DNA of 64,000 nt from Symbiobacterium thermophilum IAM 14863 (GTDB lineage: Bacteria > Bacillota > Sulfobacillia > Symbiobacteriales > Symbiobacteriaceae). Every line of letters begins with the position of its first letter. Position 1 is the stretch's first letter. Below are positions 7,897 to 17,667 of this stretch, in pieces. The translations under genes were made by a program, and so were the position numbers. The stretch covers positions 3,110,595-3,174,594 of the forward strand of contig NC_006177.1 in NCBI RefSeq assembly GCF_000009905.1. The letters are read 5' to 3'. The notes under the pieces were generated by a model, which had not been told where the DNA came from, did not search any database, and saw only the letters and a program-made list of their open reading frames with translations.

Positions 7897-9066
7897 ATGA
7901 CGAACATTGTCCATCCGCGCCCCACCGATTTCGCCCACGAACCGTTGGTACACTGGACCGCCGACGGGCTCTTCGCCGCGCCGTGGACCGGCCGCCCGGA
8001 TACGGAGGAGCCGGCCGACGTCGAAGAGCTGTCGGCCCGCCTGAACCAGGAACCCGCACACCGGGAGGACATCACCCTGGCGCTCGGCCATCTCCTGGCG
8101 GTACGCGCCCACTGCCGGCGAGCCGCCTCGGCGCTGGACCACCTCACCTGCCGCCGGCATTACGCCGATGCCCTGAAGGAGTGCGAGTCGGCGCTGTTCC
8201 GGCTGCACAGCTGTGAAGGCGCCGATGCGGCAGCCCTCACGGCCTGGGCCCTGGGGGTGCACGCGCTGATCCGCGCCCAGACGACCCTGACCCAGGATCC
8301 CACAGAGGCGCGGGCCCTCGCCGCGGAGGCCCTGGGGAGACTCACCGGCCCGCAGACCGCGCTCGCCCTGGGCGCCGGGGCCGACGCCCTGTCCGCCCTG
8401 AAGCTCCAGCAGGAGACGGTGGAGCTGGAAGACCGGCTGCTCCGGCTGCCCGCGGAGGTGCGCGTCATGACGGAGGCGGCCGAACAGGCCGCGGAGAGCC
8501 GGCTGAACGCCCTCAATCTGGCCGTCCGGGCGCTGCGGCGGCGCTATGCGCAGGCGTTTGCCTGGGCCGTGGGCTGGGGCGTTCTGAACCTGCTGCTCAT
8601 GGCCGCCGCGCCGATCAACGCCCTGCTCCTGCCCGCCGTCCCCTGGTCCATTCCGTGCATCGTCGCGCTGCCCATCCTCTGGTGGGCGACGTGGGCGGTT
8701 CCTTTCCGCGACGGCCTCCCGTTCTTCGGGTTTGTGCGCCGGCTGCGGCTCGAGGCGATCGCGGATCTGCGCGCAGCGGCGGGCGACCTGGAGCCGCCGG
8801 GCGACCGGCTGGCGGCCGAGATCGGGCCACTCTTGGAGGAAGGGGCGCAGGCCGAGCGGCGGCTGCGGCAGTTCTACCTCTTCCGGCTGCCCGAGCAGTA
8901 TGAGACGGTCTGGAAGGCCCGGGCGATCGCTGAGGGAGCGCTGGCCCGGCTGAAGGGCGACTGGGTCGCGGACATGATCGACGCGCCGGCGGCGCCCCTC
9001 CGCGAGGTGATGGAGGAGACGGAACGGATCGCGGCCCTCATCGGTGTCCGGCTGGCCGAACCCTGA
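7897..9066 (+). CDS. Hypothetical protein with two central transmembrane helices
   Basis: The 389-residue protein has an acidic helical N-terminal half of about 210 residues, with a likely coiled coil near 165-215 and cysteines at 73, 85, 96 and 106. Two hydrophobic helices follow (about 220-242 and 250-270), then a helical C-terminal region with likely coiled coils (RLAAEIGPLLEEGAQAERRL). The start ATG 7897 follows AAAGGGGG at eight bases. It is divergent from the PH-like membrane gene, with about 200 bases of shared upstream DNA. No known family was recognised; the helix-membrane hairpin-helix layout suggests a scaffold or membrane-remodelling role, which is a guess. Confidence 0.75.
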   Translation: MTNIVHPRPTDFAHEPLVHWTADGLFAAPWTGRPDTEEPADVEELSARLNQEPAHREDITLALGHLLAVRAHCRRAASALDHLTCRRHYADALKECESALFRLHSCEGADAAALTAWALGVHALIRAQTTLTQDPTEARALAAEALGRLTGPQTALALGAGADALSALKLQQETVELEDRLLRLPAEVRVMTEAAEQAAESRLNALNLAVRALRRRYAQAFAWAVGWGVLNLLLMAAAPINALLLPAVPWSIPCIVALPILWWATWAVPFRDGLPFFGFVRRLRLEAIADLRAAAGDLEPPGDRLAAEIGPLLEEGAQAERRLRQFYLFRLPEQYETVWKARAIAEGALARLKGDWVADMIDAPAAPLREVMEETERIAALIGVRLAEP

Positions 9067-9072
9067 GAGGCG

Positions 9073-9852
9073 TCAGCCCAGCGCCTCCAGCCACGGCAGA
9101 AGCGCAGACAGATCCGTGCACGCCAGGTCGGCCGGGTGGCGCTCGTCCCGCTCCCGGCCGCCGCGCTGCACCCACACGGTCAGAAGGCCGGCGGCCCGCC
9201 CGCCGGCCACGTCGCGCCCGGGGTTGTCGCCGACCATCACCGCCTCGTGGGGCGCGACGCCCAGGCTCCGGCAGATGTGGCGGAAGATGCCGGGATCGGG
9301 CTTGCCGCAGTCGACCTCCCCCGAGATGACCACGGCGTCGACCTCCCTTTCCAGACCCGAGACCGCCAGCTTCTCCCGCTGCAGGTCGGGCACGCCGTTG
9401 GTGACGATGCCGAGCAGGTAGCCCCGCTCCCGGAGGGCGGCCAGCAGGGGGTCGACCTCGGGGTAACGCAGGTACCGGCGCCGGGCCGCCGCGAACCGCT
9501 CGGCCATCGCTTCCGCCAGGGCGTCGTCCCGCACTCCCTGCTCCGCCAGGGCCTCCCGCCATACGGCCACGCGGTAATCGGGAGCCCATTGCCGGAGCCC
9601 CTGGATGGCCGGATGGTCGCCCCGGTCGTACCGGGCCCAGAGCCCCTCGGCCGCGCTGTGGCCGATGCGCCTGCAGTAGGCTGCATACGGCCCCTCCGCC
9701 CACCGCCGCCGGGCCTCCGCCCAGGCCCGCGCCGCCAGCCTTTCGGGGTCCGCCCGGGAACCGGCCAGGGCCGCCGCGGCGGCCAACGCCTCCCGGGTCA
9801 CCGGCTCGTCGAGGATCAGCGTCTCGTCCAGATCGAACAGGACAGCCCTCAC
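9073..9852 (-). CDS. HAD-superfamily hydrolase (YjjG/DehII-like phosphatase)
   Basis: The product is about 259 residues and shows the HAD motifs in order: motif I DLDET near the N-terminus (nucleophile Asp), motif II in GIVTNG, motif III lysine in GKPDPGIF, and motif IV MVGDNPGRDV. A helical cap of about 100 residues lies between motifs I and II, as in subclass I enzymes that act on small phosphate esters. The start GTG 9852 (or TTG 9855) follows AGGAGGT at a good distance; upstream in-frame codons lack a site. It converges with the preceding gene. The substrate cannot be predicted. Confidence 0.85.
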   Translation of the reverse strand: MRAVLFDLDETLILDEPVTREALAAAAALAGSRADPERLAARAWAEARRRWAEGPYAAYCRRIGHSAAEGLWARYDRGDHPAIQGLRQWAPDYRVAVWREALAEQGVRDDALAEAMAERFAAARRRYLRYPEVDPLLAALRERGYLLGIVTNGVPDLQREKLAVSGLEREVDAVVISGEVDCGKPDPGIFRHICRSLGVAPHEAVMVGDNPGRDVAGGRAAGLLTVWVQRGGRERDERHPADLACTDLSALLPWLEALG

Positions 9853-9908
9853 CAATCGCGCCACCTCCTGCCGTTTGGGCCATCTTACCATACCCGCCCC
9901 GATAAGAA

Positions 9909-9935
9909 GACCCCCCGGCGTTGCGCCAGGGGGTC
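9909..9935 (-). terminator. Terminator of groES-groEL
   Basis: A 12-bp stem with one mismatch (GACCCCCTGGCG/CGCCGGGGGGTC on the minus strand, loop CAA) is followed by TTCTTAT, 18 bases after the groEL stop. Confidence 0.8.
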
Positions 9936-9953
9936 CACTTGTCCGCACCCGGA

Positions 9954-11576
<1,623 letters not shown>

Positions 11577-11593
11577 CTATGGAAGACCTCCCT

Positions 11594-11887
11594 CTAACCC
11601 TGAACGATGGCGAGAATGTCCCGCTCGCCGTCCAGGATGATGTACTCCTCGCCGTCGATCTTGACCTCGGTGCCCGCGTACTTGGAGAAGATGACGGTGT
11701 CGCCCTCCTTGACCTCGAGCTCCACCTTCGTCCCGGACTCCAGGGTACGGCCGGGGCCCACGGCGATGACCTTACCCTGCTGGGGCTTCTCCTTCGCAGT
11801 GTCGGGCAGCACAATGCCGCTCTTGGTGCGCTCTTCCTTCTCAAGCGGCTTGATGACGACCCGAGCGCCCAACGGCTTGACGTTCAT
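11594..11887 (-). CDS. groES: Co-chaperonin GroES
   Basis: The 97-residue GroES forms the heptameric lid of GroEL. It begins with the typical [16 protein letters not shown] and contains the mobile loop ([18 protein letters not shown]) and the roof region; the length is normal. It is the first gene of a two-gene operon with groEL. The start codon is preceded by AGGAGGGACC, and the CIRCE operator lies 31 bases upstream. Confidence 0.99.
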   Translation of the reverse strand: MNVKPLGARVVIKPLEKEERTKSGIVLPDTAKEKPQQGKVIAVGPGRTLESGTKVELEVKEGDTVIFSKYAGTEVKIDGEEYIILDGERDILAIVQG

Positions 11888-11917
11888 CTCGAAGGTCCCT
11901 CCTCAGTGCTGAGTCTG

Positions 11918-11944
11918 TTAGCACTCATTCCGCCCGAGTGCTAA
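11918..11944. promoter_or_regulatory. CIRCE element (HrcA operator)
   Basis: TTAGCACTC, nine bases, GAGTGCTAA: this is a perfect match to the CIRCE consensus bound by the heat-shock repressor HrcA. It sits just downstream of the predicted -10 of groES, so HrcA binding would block transcription start. No hrcA gene is in the window. Confidence 0.97.
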
Positions 11945-11955
11945 CACCATGACCT

Positions 11956-11984
11956 ATGATAGAAAAGGAACTGGAGGCAGTCAA
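11956..11984 (-). promoter_or_regulatory. sigma-A promoter of groES-groEL
   Basis: On the minus strand the -35 TTGACT (11979-11984) and -10 TATCAT (11956-11961) are separated by 17 bases. The start of transcription would fall at the edge of the CIRCE element. Confidence 0.85.
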
Positions 11985-12219
11985 GTCCCTCCGAACGCTT
12001 TTTTTGCTGTCGCCGCGGCCACCGCATGCCAGTTCGGGGCGATCCGAGGCCGGCCATCCGGGCGCGGGGAATCCCGTCCCTGCCAGGCCCCGGGACTGTT
12101 CGGCAGCGTGCCCTGGCCCTTGCCCCGATCGTCACCCCTGGCCAGGTTCGGGTAGAATGAGCGGTGAACGCGGAAAGGGGCGCGGACCGACCGCCCGCGC
12201 CCTGCGGGGAGGTGACGCC

Positions 12220-13887
12220 GTGGACAACCTGACCGTGGCCGAGGCCCTCTACGAGATCGCCGACCTGCTGGAGTTCACCGGCGGCGACCCCTTCAAGGTG
12301 CGCGCCTACCGCAAGGCCGCCGAGACCCTGGGCCTGCTGCCGGAGCCGGTGGCGCAGCTGGTCCGGGAAGGGCGGCTCACGCGCGTCCCCGGCATCGGCA
12401 AGGCCATTGCCGCCAAGGTCACCGAAATGGTGGAGACGGGCCGCATCGGCTACCTGGAGGAGCTGCGCCAGGCGGTGCCCCCGGGCGTGCTTGACCTTAC
12501 CCGCGTGCCCGGGCTCGGCGCACGGACCGCCATGCTGCTGTACCGTCGGTTGGGCGTGGACAGCCTGGAGGCACTGGAGCTCGCCGCCCGGGAAGGCCGG
12601 CTGCGGGACCTGCCGGGGCTCGGGCCCCGCAGGGAGGCGGCCTTGCTTCAGGCCGTGACCCGGGTGCGCCGACGGCCCGACCGGCTCTCCATCGGCGTCG
12701 CGGCCCCGATCGCGGAAGCGGTGGCTACACAGCTGCGCAGCCACCCCGCCGTCGTCCGGGTCGCCGTTGCGGGCTCCATCCGCCGCCGCGCCGAGACGGT
12801 GGCGGACATCGACCTGGTTATCGCGACCCGGGACCCCGATGCCGTCAAGCTCTATCTGGACCGGCTCCCACCCCTGCCCCTGCCGGTGGATCCGGCGCTG
12901 GTTCCCCCTGATGCGTTCGTCGTCACCCTCTTTGAGCGGACCGGGTCGGCGGCGCACCTGGAGGAGCTGGCCCGCCTCGCCCCAGCCGGCAGTCTGCCGC
13001 GGAACGCGGCCCGGGCCGCCGCCCAACCGCCGGACGGGGGGAGCGCCGACGCGGACGACGCCCCCGTATACCAGGCGCTGGGGCTGCCCTACATCCCTCC
13101 CGAGCTGCGGGAGGGACGGGGCGAGGTGGCCGCGGCCCGCTCCGGCCGGCTGCCCCGCCTGATCGCCCGCACCGACCTGCGCGGGGACCTGCACGTGCAC
13201 ACCGCGGCATCGGACGGGACGGCCGGCCTCGCGGAGATGGCCGAGGCGGCTCGGGCGTTGGGCCACCGCTACCTGGCCGTGTGCGACCACTCCCAGTCCC
13301 TGCACGTCGCCCACGGCCTGAGCCCCGAACGGCTGAGGGAGCACGTCGCCGCGATCCGCCGGCTGGATCAGTGGCCGGACTTCCGGCTGCTCGCCGGGGC
13401 CGAGGTGGACATCCTGCGGGACGGCACGCTGGACTACCCCGACGAGATCCTGGCCGAACTGGACGTGGTGGTGGCCTCCATCCACAGCCACCTCCACCTG
13501 CCCGAGGCGGAGCAGACCGAGCGGCTTCTGCGGGCCATCGCCAACCCGCACGTGGACATCATCGGCCACCCCTTCGGCCGGGTCATCGGCCGGCGGGAGC
13601 CCATGGCCCTGGACTTGCCGCGCATCCTGGAGGCCTGCGCCCGCACGGGCACCGCCCTGGAGATCTCGGCCAGCCCCTCCCGGCTGGACCTCTCCGCCGA
13701 GCACGCCCGCACGGCGAAGGAGTTCGGGGTGAAGCTGGTCATCAACACCGACGCCCACTCCGTGCGGGAGCTGGAACTGCTGCCCTACGGCGTCGCACAG
13801 GCCCGCCGGGGCTGGGTCGGGCCGGAGGACGTGGTCAACGCCATGGACCTGCCCGACCTCCTGGCCTGGCTCAACCGGCGGGCCTGA
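12220..13887 (+). CDS. polX: PolX-type DNA polymerase / 3'-5' exonuclease with PHP domain
   Basis: The 555-residue protein has the layout of bacterial PolX, a repair polymerase. Two helix-hairpin-helix motifs lie near residues 55-66 and 95-106 (VPGIGKAI, VPGLGARTA). The nucleotidyltransferase motif GS-x9-DID lies at 185-198, with a likely third Asp in VDPAL at 224. The C-terminal PHP exonuclease, from about 322, has all metal motifs (DLHVHTAASDG, CDHSQ, ASIHSHL, GHPFGR, NTDAHS). The usual YFTGS before the nucleotide pocket is ERTGS here (239-243), and HN..LR has become HLEELA, so polymerase activity may be altered. The start GTG 12220 follows GGGGAGGTGA. It stands alone, divergent from groES. 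Confidence 0.93.
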   Translation: MDNLTVAEALYEIADLLEFTGGDPFKVRAYRKAAETLGLLPEPVAQLVREGRLTRVPGIGKAIAAKVTEMVETGRIGYLEELRQAVPPGVLDLTRVPGLGARTAMLLYRRLGVDSLEALELAAREGRLRDLPGLGPRREAALLQAVTRVRRRPDRLSIGVAAPIAEAVATQLRSHPAVVRVAVAGSIRRRAETVADIDLVIATRDPDAVKLYLDRLPPLPLPVDPALVPPDAFVVTLFERTGSAAHLEELARLAPAGSLPRNAARAAAQPPDGGSADADDAPVYQALGLPYIPPELREGRGEVAAARSGRLPRLIARTDLRGDLHVHTAASDGTAGLAEMAEAARALGHRYLAVCDHSQSLHVAHGLSPERLREHVAAIRRLDQWPDFRLLAGAEVDILRDGTLDYPDEILAELDVVVASIHSHLHLPEAEQTERLLRAIANPHVDIIGHPFGRVIGRREPMALDLPRILEACARTGTALEISASPSRLDLSAEHARTAKEFGVKLVINTDAHSVRELELLPYGVAQARRGWVGPEDVVNAMDLPDLLAWLNRRA

Positions 13888-13915
13888 GGGGCCCGCCCCC
13901 GCCCGGTCCGGCCCC

Positions 13916-14623
13916 TCAGGCCGTCACCCGGGTGAGCAGCCCGCTCCGGGGTGAGCCTCCCCTGGGGCCCACACCCAGCGTCAGCCGGTTATTGTCCACC
14001 ACGGCCAGGTCGAAGAGCATCCGCAGGTCCCCCTCCACCTCCATCCAGTGGAACCGGTGCCCATGAGGCTTCATGATGCGGTCGCACCTGGGGTACAGCG
14101 CACCCTCCTGGTACAGTTTCAGCCGGAAGAGCCCCTGGGGCGCGGGGCGGATCTCCACCCGCACATCCCCGTCGGGCAGACTTCCGGCGTATGTACCGAC
14201 CCACGCGTAGTTCATCTGGCCCACGTGCCGGTCGGCCAGCACATCGAAGGGCCGTGCAACCGGATCCAGCTCCGGATGAAACGCCATGACCACCAGGACG
14301 TCGGCCTGCCGGTTCAGCCACGGCTCGTTGCAGCTGACGGTCACCGCCTCCCCGGGGCGGATGATCGCCGGGTTGCCGGTGCCCACCAGGCGTGCGTTTT
14401 CGGCCGTGACCGGAAGTCCGGCCGGCACGCTGTAGAACTCGGTGGAGGCCACGACCTCCCGGGAGCCGAGGTTGAGCACGACCGCGCGCGGGCGCCCGTC
14501 GGGTCCCACCGTGATGTCGGGTGAGGCAAAGGGCGCCGCGAGGGGCCGGGCGCCCGAGTCCCCGGGCCGGGACCGCAGCACCAGGAATACGGGCCTGTGG
14601 CTTCTCCTGTCCCTGCGCAGCAC
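13916..14623 (-). CDS. Hypothetical beta-rich protein
   Basis: The product is about 235 residues, rich in beta strands and prolines, with blocks such as VVLNLGSREVVASTEFYSV and NPAIIRPGEAVTVSCNEPWL resembling an immunoglobulin-like or CARDB-type sandwich. There is no signal peptide or membrane helix. The start is uncertain: GTG 14623 follows a run of seven G, while ATG 14638 and longer options also exist. The G-run and the ATG lie inside a strong inverted repeat (14626-14658), so the hairpin may mask translation. It converges with polX. No function can be assigned. Confidence 0.6.
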   Translation of the reverse strand: MLRRDRRSHRPVFLVLRSRPGDSGARPLAAPFASPDITVGPDGRPRAVVLNLGSREVVASTEFYSVPAGLPVTAENARLVGTGNPAIIRPGEAVTVSCNEPWLNRQADVLVVMAFHPELDPVARPFDVLADRHVGQMNYAWVGTYAGSLPDGDVRVEIRPAPQGLFRLKLYQEGALYPRCDRIMKPHGHRFHWMEVEGDLRMLFDLAVVDNNRLTLGVGPRGGSPRSGLLTRVTA

Positions 14624-14625
14624 AC

Positions 14626-14658
14626 AAATCCCCCCCATTCGCAACGTGGGGGGGATTT
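14626..14658. repeat. Perfect 12-bp inverted repeat over a translation start
   Basis: AAATCCCCCCCA and its exact complement flank nine bases (TTCGCAACG). On the minus strand the second arm holds the G-rich ribosome site and the ATG of the hypothetical gene. No T-tract follows on either strand, so it is not an ordinary terminator; a translational control hairpin is the likeliest role. Confidence 0.6.
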
Positions 14659-14816
14659 CACCAGGATCAGGTGTGCACCCTTTTCCCTTACAGATTATTC
14701 GCAAATCATCACAACCGCCGGGGATTTGTCGAACGGCTGCCCCGGGCACCGTTCCGGGCGTCGGGCGTCCAGTCGCGCGTCTCCGGCGTCCGCCCCGCGC
14801 TTCGAGCGCCCCTCCG

Positions 14817-15332
14817 TCAGCGGACCCTTACCCCGCGCTTCTGCACGTCGGCAAGCCTGCGGGCCGGAACCCACTCCCCCGGCGCGGCGCGCACGGGCGG
14901 GGGCGCGGGCGCGGGCACTTCACGGCCCGCACCGGCGAAGAGCAGGACAATGGCGGCGGCGGAGGCCCAGAGCCAGGGTACGACGACCTGGCCGAGTCCC
15001 GGCCGGTACCGCTCCAGCAGCGCAGCCACCGGCAGGAAGGTGCCCTGCCAGAGGGAGTAGATCCAGTCCGGCGCCCAGAAGGGCAGAAGCAGCAGGCCGG
15101 GGATCTGCGACATCACGGCCGTCCACGCTGCCGCGGCCGTGCGGTAGCGGCGGGTGCGCCGCTCGGCCTCCTCCCGGAAGACGACGCCCAGCCGCCAGGC
15201 GAACCAGAGCAGGACCAGGGCCGGGATGAGCCCGATCCAGGGCCAGCGGCCGGCCAGGAACCACCCCAGGCCGCCCAGCAGAAGCTGTCCGAGGAGCAGC
15301 AGGAACGCCGTCTGAAGCCGCAACTGCAGCAT
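14817..15332 (-). CDS. Hypothetical four-helix membrane protein
   Basis: The 171-residue protein has about four transmembrane helices (LQTAFLLLLGQLLLGGLGWF, WIGLIPALVLLWFAWRLGVV, AVMSQIPGLLLLPFWA, LWASAAAIVLLFAGAG), a basic cytoplasmic loop (EEAERRTRRYRT), and a proline-rich hydrophilic tail. The start ATG 15332 was chosen over the GTG three codons earlier because GAGGTGA lies six bases before it. No family was recognised. Its neighbours are a beta-rich unknown and an ECF sigma factor fusion; a shared role is not evident. Confidence 0.7.
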   Translation of the reverse strand: MLQLRLQTAFLLLLGQLLLGGLGWFLAGRWPWIGLIPALVLLWFAWRLGVVFREEAERRTRRYRTAAAAWTAVMSQIPGLLLLPFWAPDWIYSLWQGTFLPVAALLERYRPGLGQVVVPWLWASAAAIVLLFAGAGREVPAPAPPPVRAAPGEWVPARRLADVQKRGVRVR

Positions 15333-15456
15333 GGTGATCACCTCAGGGGGATTTCACCTGTACAGTACGCGTCCGGACGGCGATTTTCCTGCATGTGGAT
15401 TGTCAAGATATGAAACTGGGGAGGCGGCCTCCATCCGCCCCACCCCACGGAACCCC

Positions 15457-16944
15457 CTAACCCGGCAGGTCGAAGACCCAGGGACCGTCCACCAGCACCC
15501 CCGCCTTGGTGGCCCGCACGGCCACCGGCTCCAACCCTTCCGGCAGTTCGGTCTCGTAGCGCTGGTAGCGCACCCCATCATGGGTGTAGTTGGAAAACCC
15601 TGCCCACGAACCGCCCAGCGGGTACACGTTTCCCTCGCCGTCGATCACCTCGAACCCGCTGACCCCGACGAAACCTTCCCTTACAGGGCTCGTCCAGCTG
15701 AGCTCGATGGCGCCCGGTCGCCGCTCGATCCCCGCCAGGGTGACCGGCACGCCCACCACCTCGGCCACGGCCCCTTCCTCCAGGGGCCAGACCGCGTCCA
15801 ACGGCTCTGCCTTGACCGCCGGCTTCAGCACCAGCCGGGCCGGCCCCCTCACAGGGGGAAAGGCCAGGTACGACACAGAGTTGAGCCCTCCACCTGATCC
15901 CGATTGGCGGTAACGCTGTCCGCCCGCCTCCAGGTAGTTGCAGTGGACGTCCCCGTCCCACTGCACCGGGAAGTCAAAGCTTTCGGTCACCTCTTCCCGG
16001 TAGCGCACGATGGTCTCGGCCGGCGTGTAGATCACCGCCTCCACCGTGATCCGCACCCCGTCGTACTCCAGGGCCCGGTTGACGGCCACCTCCCGGGAGA
16101 ACCGGTCGGTCTCGGTGCGGGAGGCAGGCACGGTCAGGGTGATGGTTTCCGCGCCCACGTCGAACCGGACCTCCAACTCGGCTGCCTCCGCCTCCAGCGG
16201 AAGGGTGGAGACGGTGCCGAGGTAGCCCAACGGCGTCTCCTCCGGCGGAGTGAACTCGCTCATCTGGGCCGTGATGGTGGCATGCACGGGCACGCGGGGC
16301 TGACGCCCCCGCCCCACCGTGGACGGCGCTCCCAGCACCTGATAGAGCACCGTGGTGCGCCGGGCGTCGGCCACCACGCCGAGGATGCGCACGGTGATGC
16401 CGTTCTGGGTGACCTCGGCGACGGGCTCCCCGATCAGCCCCATGTCATAGGCCCACTGCAGCCCGGCACCTGCCAGGATGAACCGCGTGATGACAGGACC
16501 CACCAGCGGCAGGGCCTTGCCCAGCCGGGACTTGACCGTGCCCAGCGGGATGCCCAGCGCCTCGGCGATCTCTTGCTGGGACATGTCCAGCATGTAGCGC
16601 AGCACCACCACCGGGCGCAGGTGGTCGCCGAGGCGTGCCACCATCTCCCAGATCGCCGTCGCTTCCGGGTCCGGTCCGGGAACGGTGTCGGGCAGATGGG
16701 CCGCCAGGTCGTCCACGGGAAAGGACCGCCGGCGGCGCTCCAGGATCTGCCGGCACTGCCGGATCAGGATCCGCCGCATCCAGGCCCCGAAGGCCTGCTC
16801 ATCCCGCAGTTGGGCGAACCGGCGGTAGCCGGCCAGGGCCGCCTCCTGCAGGGCGTCCTCTGCGTCGGGCCGGTTCCCCAGCATCGCCAGCGCGATCCGC
16901 TCCAGGTATCCCTGGTGGGCCCGCAACAGCTGGAAGTAGTCCAT
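15457..16944 (-). CDS. ECF sigma factor fused to a DUF4179-like anti-sigma extracellular domain
   Basis: Residues 1-145 form an ECF (group 4) sigma factor: region 2 contains DAEDALQEAALAGYRRF, region 4 the helix-turn-helix MSQQEIAEALGIPLGTVKSR. The remaining 350 residues are beta-rich and begin PLVGPVITRF...GLQWAYDMGLIG...NGITVRILGVV, the pattern seen at the start of the DUF4179-type outer domain of membrane anti-sigma factors. The zinc-finger and membrane helix that normally stand between are missing, and no other convincing transmembrane segment is seen. The frame is unbroken. ATG 16944 follows GAGAGGA. The protein is probably cytoplasmic unless the hydrophobic stretch 148-172 inserts. Target genes are unknown. 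Confidence 0.85.
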   Translation of the reverse strand: MDYFQLLRAHQGYLERIALAMLGNRPDAEDALQEAALAGYRRFAQLRDEQAFGAWMRRILIRQCRQILERRRRSFPVDDLAAHLPDTVPGPDPEATAIWEMVARLGDHLRPVVVLRYMLDMSQQEIAEALGIPLGTVKSRLGKALPLVGPVITRFILAGAGLQWAYDMGLIGEPVAEVTQNGITVRILGVVADARRTTVLYQVLGAPSTVGRGRQPRVPVHATITAQMSEFTPPEETPLGYLGTVSTLPLEAEAAELEVRFDVGAETITLTVPASRTETDRFSREVAVNRALEYDGVRITVEAVIYTPAETIVRYREEVTESFDFPVQWDGDVHCNYLEAGGQRYRQSGSGGGLNSVSYLAFPPVRGPARLVLKPAVKAEPLDAVWPLEEGAVAEVVGVPVTLAGIERRPGAIELSWTSPVREGFVGVSGFEVIDGEGNVYPLGGSWAGFSNYTHDGVRYQRYETELPEGLEPVAVRATKAGVLVDGPWVFDLPG

Positions 16945-17015
16945 GGCGCCGTCCTCTCGGTGTGTGTTCTCACTCAGATAGAGGGGAAGAAGGGCCCGTT
17001 CGCGGCCAGCGCAAA

Positions 17016-17040
17016 GCCCCCGCGCCGCCGGCACGGGGGC
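17016..17040 (-). terminator. Terminator of the moeA-moaA-moaC operon
   Basis: On the minus strand GCCCCCG...CGGGGGC (7-bp stem, GC-rich 11-base loop) is followed by TTTGCG. It lies 25 bases after the moaC stop. Confidence 0.6.
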
Positions 17041-17064
17041 CTCTTGACATATGCGCGTCGTGGG

Positions 17065-17649
17065 TCACTCCACGTCCTCACCGGGGCGGATATAGGTCCC
17101 GCTCTTGCCGCCGGTCTTCTTCACCAGCCGCACCTCGCCGATGACCATGCCCTTGTCCACGGCCTTGGCCATATCGTAGATGGTCAGCGCGGCCGCGGCG
17201 CAGGCGGTGAGCGCCTCCATCTCCACGCCGGTCCGGCCGACGGTGGAGACCCGGGCCTCGATCAGCACCCGGCTGCCGGCTTCGTCGAAGGCGAAGTCGA
17301 CGCTGGCCTGCGTGATGGGCAGCGGATGGCAGAGGGGGATCAGATCGCCGGTGCGCTTGGCGGCCATGATGCCCGCCACCCGGGCCACACCCAGCACGTC
17401 GCCTTTCGGCACCCCGCCCGACTGAATCAGGGTCAGCGTCTCCGGCTTCATCCGCACCTCAGCCCGGGCGACGGCCACCCGCTCGGTCTCGGGCTTCGGA
17501 CCCACGTCGACCATGCGGGCATGGCCGCGCTCGTCCAGGTGGGTCAGCCGCGCCTCACCGCCGCCCTCGGTCTGGCCGGCGAGCTGCGCGTTGTCCCCGC
17601 GCTCGTCCGTCCCATGCCGCGGCGCATCTGCGTGGTTGATGTTGCTCAT
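17065..17649 (-). CDS. moaC: Cyclic pyranopterin monophosphate synthase MoaC
   Basis: MoaC turns the product of MoaA into cyclic pyranopterin monophosphate, the first stable precursor of molybdopterin. The family core starts at [27 protein letters not shown] and [20 protein letters not shown] are diagnostic, including the catalytic Lys/His/Asp region near AKAVDKGM. The 194-residue protein carries a longer, variable N-terminus of about 34 residues ([17 protein letters not shown]) that may be a start overcall. It is last in the moeA-moeA-moaA-moaC run, 18 bases after moaA. Confidence 0.95.
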   Translation of the reverse strand: MSNINHADAPRHGTDERGDNAQLAGQTEGGGEARLTHLDERGHARMVDVGPKPETERVAVARAEVRMKPETLTLIQSGGVPKGDVLGVARVAGIMAAKRTGDLIPLCHPLPITQASVDFAFDEAGSRVLIEARVSTVGRTGVEMEALTACAAAALTIYDMAKAVDKGMVIGEVRLVKKTGGKSGTYIRPGEDVE

Positions 17650-17667
17650 GTCGCACCCCTTTCGCGG

